A stretch of 64,000 nucleotides of DNA. It comes from Aegilops tauschii subsp. strangulata (Eukaryota > Streptophyta > Magnoliopsida > Poales > Poaceae). Below are positions 56,651 to 64,000 of the stretch, one piece after another. A program made the translations under genes and the position numbers. Each line of letters opens with the position of its first letter. The first letter of the stretch is position 1. Where the stretch lies: contig NC_053040.3 of the NCBI RefSeq assembly GCF_002575655.3, positions 158,659,148 through 158,723,147 of the forward strand. The letters are read 5' to 3'. The notes under the pieces are model-generated. The model was not told the DNA's origin. It did not search any database and worked only from the letters and a program-made list of their open reading frames with translations.

Positions 56651-59600
56651 TGTAACGCCCACGATGCGGCTATATCTCCCACGTGTCGAGGCACGACTTA
56701 GAGGCATAACCGCATTCTGGTTTTGTCGCAAGAAGGGTCATCTTCACACAATCCCATGTAATGAACAAGAATGGGATAACGAGAGTTGGCTTACAGTCGC
56801 CACTTCACACAATACATAAATATAATTCATACATCATCCAAAATCCACACATAGGCCGACTACGATCAAATCCAAATGAAAATAAGATAACCCCAATTGC
56901 TAGATCCCCGATCGTCCCAACTGGGCTCCACTACTGATCATCAGGAAAAGAAACATAGTAACGACCACGTTCCTCGTCGAACTCCCACTTGAGCTCGGTT
57001 GCGTGACCTGCACTAGCATCGTCGGCACCTGCAACTGTTTTTGTAGAATCTGTGAGTCACGAGGACTCAGCAATCTCACACCCGTCAGATCAAGACTATT
57101 TAAGCTTATAGGAAAGGAAGGTGTAATGAGGTGGAGCTGCAGCAAGCACTAAGCATATATGGTGGCTAACATACGCAAATGAGAGCGAGAAGAGAAGCAA
57201 CGCAACGGTCGCGAAGCTAGAAATGATCAAGAAGTGATCCTGAAACTACTTACGTTCATGCATAACTCAAACCGTGTTCACTTCCCGGACTCCGCCGAGA
57301 AGAGACCATCACGGCTACACACACGGTTGATGTATTTTAATTAAGTCAAGTGACAAGTTCTCTACAACCAGACATTAACAAATTTCCATCTGCCTCATAA
57401 CCGCGGGCACGGCTTTCGAAAGATAATACCCTGCAGGGGTGTCCCAACTTAGCCCATTATAAGCTCTCACGGTCAACGAAGGATAAACCTTCTCCCGGGA
57501 AGCCCCGATCAGTCTCGGAATCCCGGTTTACAAGACATTTCGACAATGGTAAAACAAGACCAGCAAAGCCGCCCGATGTGCCGACAAATCCCGATAGCAG
57601 CTGCACATATCTCGTTCTCAGGGCACACCGGATAATCAAGCTACGAGTAAAACCAGGCCTCGAGTTTCCCTGAGGTGGCCCCGCAGGCTGCTCGGTTCGG
57701 ACCAACACTCGAAGGAGCACTGGCCCGGGGGGGTTAAATAAAGATGACCCTCGGGCTCGCGAAAACCCAAGGGAAAAGGCTTAGGTGGCAAATGGTAAAA
57801 CCAAGGTTGGGCCTTGCTGGAGGAGTTTTATTCAAGGCGAACTGTCAAGGGGGTCCCATAAATCACCCAACCGCATAAGGAATGCAAACTCAAGGAACAT
57901 AATACCCGTATGACGGAAACTAGGGCGGCAAGAGTGGAACAAAACACCAGGCATAAGGCCGAGCCTTCCAACCTTTACCAAATATATAGATGCATTAATT
58001 AAATAAGAGATATTGTGATATTCCAAAATATCCATGTTCCAACATGGAACCAACTTCAACTTCACCTGCAACTAGCAACGCTATAAGAAGGGCTGAGCAA
58101 AAGCGGTAACTTAGCCAAACAACGGTTTGCTAGGAAAGGATGGTTAGAGGTTTGACATGGCAAAAATGGGAGGCATGATAGAGCAAGTGGTAGGTAGAGC
58201 AGCATAGCAATAGAACGAATAACTAGCAAAGCAAAGATAGAAGTGATTTCGATGGTATGGTCATCTTGCCTGCAAGGTTCTCAGAGTTGTCGAAAGCTTG
58301 ATCCTCGTAAGCGTACTCAACAGGTTCCTCGTTCACGAACTCGTCTCCCGGCTCTACCCACAGCAAGAACACAAGCAATGGAACTACAATCAATCACGGG
58401 AAATGCACAAGCAACATGATGCAAAACATGCATGATATGCGGGATATGATATGCGATGCATATGCGTGCTCCGGAAGAAAAAGGATGAACAAGGAAGTAA
58501 ATTGGCAAACCAAGTATGCCACTGGAAAGATGAGATGATTTCGGTCGAAAACGATATAAAGATCACCGGAAACGGATGCACGGTTTGCAAATGGCAAGCA
58601 AAACAAGAATGACACGATTCTGCGATTAACAGCATGATAGCACTTAGAATACATCAAGTAACTATACTACAGCACTCCAACATAGCAACAAAGCATATGG
58701 CAGTAATCTACAGGAGATGCTTGACAAAAGATGAACAATGAGCTACGGCTAGATCACAAATAACAGGTTAAAAAAAGCGTGGCAAAAGTGCAAAAGATAT
58801 CAGGTTCACAGACTTGGCGAAAATACTGGACATGGTATAAACAGCATCAGGTAGCAATGTTCAGAGCAAGAAAAACACATGCTACAAGAAGTTAACATAG
58901 CAAAACAAGGCATGGCATAAATCTACTAAATGCATAGAACAAAAGTCCCTTACTGACCATGAGCCAAAATGGATCAGAAAATATGATGGCACCCATGTAA
59001 ACATAGCAAGTTTCGTTAACAGAACATGGCATTCACAACATTATGAAGGCATCTTGGTGAGCTTGATTCACTCATCACACAGTAGTGCATGACAAAACAA
59101 GCATATCTGCAGCAAGATGGCATGTTTATGAAGCTATCCATGGCAAGAGCAAGTTCATAGCATGTATGAAACAACTACAACAACCTTGGCAAACTTGAAT
59201 ATCATGTTAACAATCTGCCAGGAATATTTTATAGCAAACGTAGAGCAAGATTAAGACATGGTAGGGCACTACATAATTGCAAACAGGGGCATGGATGGAT
59301 AGAGCACAACTATATCTACAAAACATCCTTACCGAACATACTGAAAAGAAGCATAGATCTCACTGTAGACACATGGATACATGGCAACAAAATAACAGCA
59401 GGCACAGACTTCCTAAGTCCCTGAAAACAGAAACATCACGAAGCCTTGTTCGCATGCTTGTGCTAGTCACCACATATATCACAAAAATAAACGGCATACA
59501 CCTCTGTAAAGATGTCATGGCATAGATCAAAACACCTATAGAGCTCATGCCCATAAGATGCACACATCAATTGCAACAAAAATAACAAATCACCAAGTTC

Positions 59601-60554
59601 TGATAGGTAATAGCAGTAAACAGCATATAGCACTCTTGCACCAGAGATTTGGGCATCATGAACTCAAACGAGCATGGCACAATGAAACAAAATGAAGAGA
59701 ATCTCGATACGAACATTCCTATATATCATGCATGCAAAATGGAGCAGTATGCGATGAGATATGATGCGATGAACATGAGCATATAATGTAAAATATACGG
59801 GAGGGCGCGGGCGGCGACAGGCGCGCGCGGGCCGGGAGGGCTTGCCCCGGGCCCAGGCGGGCTTCGGCGGCGGGGACGGCGGCGCGCCATGTGTCGCGCT
59901 GGGGTTGGCGCAGGGCGGCGGCGCTGTTCGTCCGGCCGGCGGCGGACGTGTTCGGTGCCGGCGGAGGGCGATTTTCTAGGGTTTCGACCCGGATTTCGGA
60001 GGGGGAGGTGTTTATATAGGCATAGGGAGCTAGGAGAGTCCAAATGAGGCACGGTTTTCGCCCACACGATCGTGATCGAACGACCGAGAGCATGGAGGTG
60101 ACTTAAGTGGGTTATTGGGCTGTTTGGAGGGGGGTTTTGCTGCAACACACAAAAGGACTTTGCGGTTACCCGGTTAACCGTTAGAGCATCAAACAACCTC
60201 CAAATGGAACGAAACTTGACAGGTGGTCTACCGGTGGTATAACAAGGCCACTTGGCAAGACTCGGTCCATTCTGAGAACGTTTAATACCCGCTCACGAAA
60301 AGAAACAAGAGGGGTGCGCCGGTGCATGTGGGAGTGTTGGATTGCAAAACGGACAACGGGGAAAATGCTCGGACGCATGAGACGAACACGTATGCAAATG
60401 AGATGCACATGATGACATGATATGAAATGCATGACATGAACAAAAATGCAAAACGAAAAACAAAACCCAACCACGGAGGGAATATCATAACACATAGCCG
60501 AAAATGGCAAGAGTTGGAGTTACAAATATTGAAAGTTATATCCGGGGTGTTACA
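56651..60554 (-). mobile_element. 3' LTR of a Tekay-type (chromovirus) Gypsy element
   Basis: 3,904 bp. The minus strand reads TGTAACACCCCGGATATAAC...GCATCGTGGGCGTTACA. It lies 36 bp downstream of the pol stop at 60591. Its right ~2 kb match 3100-5510 inverted. A minus-strand TATATAAA at 60011-60018 precedes a GC-rich leader block (59800-59990), so the promoter is ~540 bp into the LTR. The 5 bp before it (CTCTC, 56646-56650) would be the target duplication, but its partner lies outside the window. Confidence 0.85.
60011..60018 (-). promoter_or_regulatory. TATA box of the Tekay-type LTR
   Basis: Minus-strand TATATAAA, followed downstream by the GC-rich stretch expected for a transcribed leader. 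Position inside the LTR supports an LTR promoter. Confidence 0.5.
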
Positions 60555-60590
60555 ACACTCCACCACTACGAGAGGATCTCGTCCCGAGAT

Positions 60591-63500
60591 CTAGGACTGA
60601 AAGAACTCCGGATATTCGGAACGGAGGTGGTCCACGCATTCCCAGGTGGCTTCTCGGTCGGAATGGTGCGACCACTTCACTTTCAGGAATTTGATTGACT
60701 TGTTGCGAGTCTTGCGCTCAGTTTCTTCAATAATAGCAATGGGGTGCTCATGATAAGACAGATCTTCTTGGAGATCAATCTCTTCGAAGTTGATGGTGCG
60801 CTCAGGAGTCTTGAAGCACTTGCAAAGCTGTGACATGTGGAACACGTCGTGCACATTCGCGAAGTTGGAAGGAAGCTCAAGTTGATAGGCGAGGTCGCCT
60901 CTTTTGCCAATGATCTTGAAAGGACCCACGTATCTAGGGGCAAGCTTCCCTTTTATACCGAAGTGACGAGTGCCTTTCATTGGAGAGACGCGGAGGTAGA
61001 CATGGTCTCCGATCTCGAAAGCCAAGTCACGGTGCTTGCTATCATAGTAACTCTTCTAGCGCGATTGCGCGGCTTTGAGATTTTCACGGATGACTTTACA
61101 CATTTCTTCAGCCTCTGTGATTAAGTCGTTGCCAAGAAGTTGGTGTTCACCAGTCTCTGACCAATTGAGAGGAGTACGGCACTTTCTGCCATATAGAATC
61201 TCGAATGGGGCCTTGCCCGAACTCGCTTGGAAGTTGTTGTTGTAGGAGAATTCGGCATATGGAAGATAATCTTCCCATTTCATGCCAAAGGAAATGACAC
61301 AAGCCCTGAGCATATCTTCAAGAATTTGATTGACTCGCTCGACTTGGCCACTAGTTTGAGGATGGAAAGCTGTGCTGAAACGAATGTTGGTGCCCATGGC
61401 CTTCTGGAAGGAGTCCCAGAACTTAGAAGTGAAGATGCTTCCACGATCTGAAGATATCAATTATGGAATGCCGTGCAAGGAGACAATCCTGGAGGTGTAT
61501 AGCTCTGCCAACTGAGCTGCTGTGATAGATTCTTTGATTGGAAGGAAATGAGCCACTTTAGTAAGCTTGTCAATGACAACGAAGATAGCATCATTTCCAC
61601 GCTTGGACTTTGGAAATCCATTCATGAAGTACATTTCGATATGATCAAACTTCCATTCTGGGATAGCAAGAGGTTGGAGGAGACCAGCTGGTCGTTGGTG
61701 TTCTGCTTTCACCCTTCGACAGACATCACATTCATTCACGAATTGAGTGATTTCTCGCTTCATTCGAGTCCACCAATACGACTGCTTGAGGTCATGGTAC
61801 ATCTTCGTACTTCCAGGATGATTGGAAAGAAGAGAATTGTGTGCCTCGTTCATAATGACTTTCCTTAGATCACCTTTAGGAACCACAATCCGGTCCTCAA
61901 AGAATAAAGTGTCTCTGTCATCAATGCGATAGCACTTGTATTTGGAAAGACCCTTGTCAATACCACGTTTCACCTTCTTCACCATGGTATCCAGGAGTTG
62001 TGCCTCACGAATTTGATCTTCCAAAGTAGGAGAGACTATGAGGTTGGCAAGAAAGCCTTGAGGAACAACTTGGAGATTCAGCTTGCGGAAAGCTTCACAA
62101 AGATCCGGTTGAAATGGCTTGAGAATTAAGCTGTTGCAATAAGCCTTCCTGCTCAAAGCATCTGCAATGACATTGGCTTTGCCTGAAGTATATTCAATAC
62201 TCGGATTGTACTCTTGAATCATTTCGACCCATCGAGTTTGCCTGAGGTTGAGGTTTGGCTGAGTGAAGATGTACTTGAGACTCTTGTGATCGGTGAATAT
62301 GTCCACTTCTCTTCCCAACAAGAGATGTCTTCATGTTATTAATGCATGGACAACTGCCGCCAACTCAAGATCGTGAGTGGGGTAGTTCTTTTCGTTGGGC
62401 TTCAACTGACGAGAGGTATAGGCCACAACTTTCTTCTCTTGCATTAACACAGCACCGAGACCTTGAAGAGAAGCATCACAGAAAACTTTGAATGGCTTGG
62501 ATTCGTCAGGAGGAGTTAAGACAGGAGCTGTGACGAGTTTCTCTTTGGGAGTGTTGAAAGAAACGTCACACTCAGGAGACCAGACATACTTCACATGCTT
62601 CTGGAGGAGGTTGGAAAGAGGCTTTGCAATCTTAGAGAAATTTTCAACGAATCTTCGGCAATAGCTTGCAAGACCAAGAAAACTGCGGAGCTGCTTGACA
62701 TTCTGAGGAGGTTCCCAATTCACAATTGCAGACACCTTCTCGGGATTAACAGCGATGCCCTTGGCAGAGATGATATGACCAAGGTAAAGAACTTCATCGA
62801 GCCAAAACTCACATTTAGAAAACTTTGCATAGAATTGATACTCTTTGAGCTTGTCGAGCACCAATCGCAAATGTTTGGCATGATCCTTCTTATTCTTGGA
62901 GAAGACCAAGATATCACCGAGATACACCAGGACGAATTCATTGGTATAGGGGTTGAAGATGAAATTCATCATTCGAGAGAATGTTGGAGGAGTATTGACA
63001 AGGCCGAAAGACATGACAGTATATTCATAAGAACCAAAGCTTGTTCTGAATGCTGTCCTGGGAATATCTTCTTCAAGAATGCGAATCTGATGATAACCCA
63101 TACGAAGGTCAAGCTTGGAGAATATTTAGCTCCTTTAAGTTGCTCGAATAACTCATTGATGTTGGGAAGTGGATACTTGTTCTTGATTGTCTTCTTGTTC
63201 AATGGACGGTAGTCGACACAAAGTCGGTCCATGCCATCCTTCTTCTGGACAAAAAGAACACCACAACCCCATGGAGATGAACTCGTTCTGATCAAACCCA
63301 GACGCTCTTGTTCATCAAGTTGTTTCTTCAATTCCTTCAGCTCCTTGGGTCCAAGCTTGTAAGGACGCTTGCAAACAGGTTCAGTGCCAGGCTCTAGATC
63401 GATAACGAACTCAACTGGCCGGTGAGGAGGCATACCCGGAAGCTATTCTGGAAAGACATCTTGGTACTCATAAACGACTGGAATCTGAGAGAAGGCATTC

Positions 63501-63982
63501 AACACGCCCTTCTCATTGAGAGAAAACAGGCGAATGGTTTCATCACGAGCGGCATAGATGATAACATCCTCAGAAGAGTGTGTCAATTGAATTTCCCTGG
63601 CAGCACAATCAAGTTGAGCCTTGTGCTTAGAAAGCCAGTCCATCCCGAGAATTAGATCAATATCAGAGTCTCCAAGAACAATTGGTTTGGCCAGAAATTT
63701 ATAGTTCCCCATCTTGATGGAAACATCCGGAACCATGTAGCTTGTGTTCATGCATTTTCCCGGAGAGACAACTGCTAACGTTCTAGGCAATTCTTGGAAA
63801 TGCAACTCATGCTTGGATGCAAATGGTCTTGAGATGAAACTAAGCGATGCACCAGTGTCAAAAAGAACTTTTGCAGGAAAATCATTAACTGAGAGATTAC
63901 CCATTATCACATCAGTAGATTCCTCCGCTTGAGCTGCGTTCATCATGTTGACCTTTGCAAACTTGGGATTATGCTTGACCAC
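60591..63982 (-). pseudogene. Tekay-type Gypsy pol: protease, RT, RNase H, integrase, chromodomain
   Basis: Minus strand, running past the window edge. Protease has LFDTGASLSFIS (about 63850). RT follows from MPPHRPVEF (63433), with [15 protein letters not shown] and MGYHQIRI; the catalytic YxDD reads YLGD near 62925. RNase H has FCDASLQGLG. Integrase has an H/C zinc site (SNHPGSTKMYH, CDVCRR) and a DDE core in which the first Asp position reads MYFMNG, with ISSDRGSIF and SGQVERVNQI intact. A C-terminal chromodomain (KFLKVKWSHHSDREATWE) ends at 60591, and this domain defines chromoviruses. Breaks: stops at 63443, 62331, 61461 and 61056, and a frameshift near 63110. Chromodomains guide insertion to heterochromatin; this copy is inactive. 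Confidence 0.9.
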
Positions 63983-64000
63983 TGCATTGCTGGAAGATCT

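Noticed and set aside
59719..60196. Arg/Pro/Ala-rich minus frames near the Tekay LTR start
   Set aside because: They lie in the GC-rich leader of the LTR, downstream of its TATA box, and are unlike any retroelement protein.

Overview
The window is nuclear DNA of a large grass genome, most likely a Triticeae species (wheat or a relative). It consists almost entirely of nested transposable elements: long-LTR Gypsy elements with a chromodomain integrase (Tekay-type), an Athila-type Gypsy with a Sabrina/WHAM-like LTR as I remember that group, TAT/Grande-type Gypsy elements, and CACTA DNA transposons with tandem subterminal repeats. No intact host gene, rRNA gene, CRISPR array or bacterial feature was seen. 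Family assignments rest on recognised protein motifs and remembered LTR sequence; no database search was run.

Layout: 1-2716 is CT-rich non-coding TE-like DNA. 2717-5510 is a 5'-truncated Tekay-type LTR (+). 5511-5916 is a broken coding fragment. 6031-7632 is the start of a minus-strand LTR element whose LTR carries short ubiquitin-like segments. 7633-8888 is Athila gag (-). This gag is split by CACTA-1 (8889-23398); the gag frame resumes at 23402 if CACTA-1 and one copy of a 3-bp TAG duplication are removed. CACTA-1 carries 84-bp repeats, a broken decapeptide-repeat ORF, a six-copy array of a ~506-bp repeat, a B3-domain gene and 45-bp repeats. A complete non-autonomous TAT element (TAT-A, 12602-19441, duplication GAGGT) sits inside the 506-bp array.

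The Athila LTR (23596-23985 and 44613-44964, minus) is split by about 20.6 kb. This block holds the left end of CACTA-2 with an opposite-strand copy of the B3 gene, a gene-start-like segment, a long-LTR element with no coding capacity (element C, 25933-36224, duplication GAGGC, truncated 3' LTR), a decayed TAT element with pol on the minus strand (41303-44470) and a spliced accessory gene on the plus strand (36379-39897), and a 142-bp CACTA scrap.

CACTA-3 starts at 44965 inside the Athila LTR. It is interrupted by a second complete non-autonomous TAT element (TAT-B, 47970-55261, minus, duplication GGGAG), which contains a tRNA-Lys(CUU)-like segment. From 56651 to the window end lies a minus-strand Tekay-type element: a 3.9-kb LTR and a pol frame with several stops and substitutions at two catalytic aspartates.

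The parts connect functionally. TAT-A and TAT-B have LTRs, primer sites and polypurine tracts but no gag-pol, and they share non-coding modules with the pol-bearing TAT fragment, so they were probably mobilised in trans by relatives of it. CACTA-1 and CACTA-2 carry the same B3-domain gene next to one terminus, so it looks like a resident passenger or accessory gene of that CACTA family.
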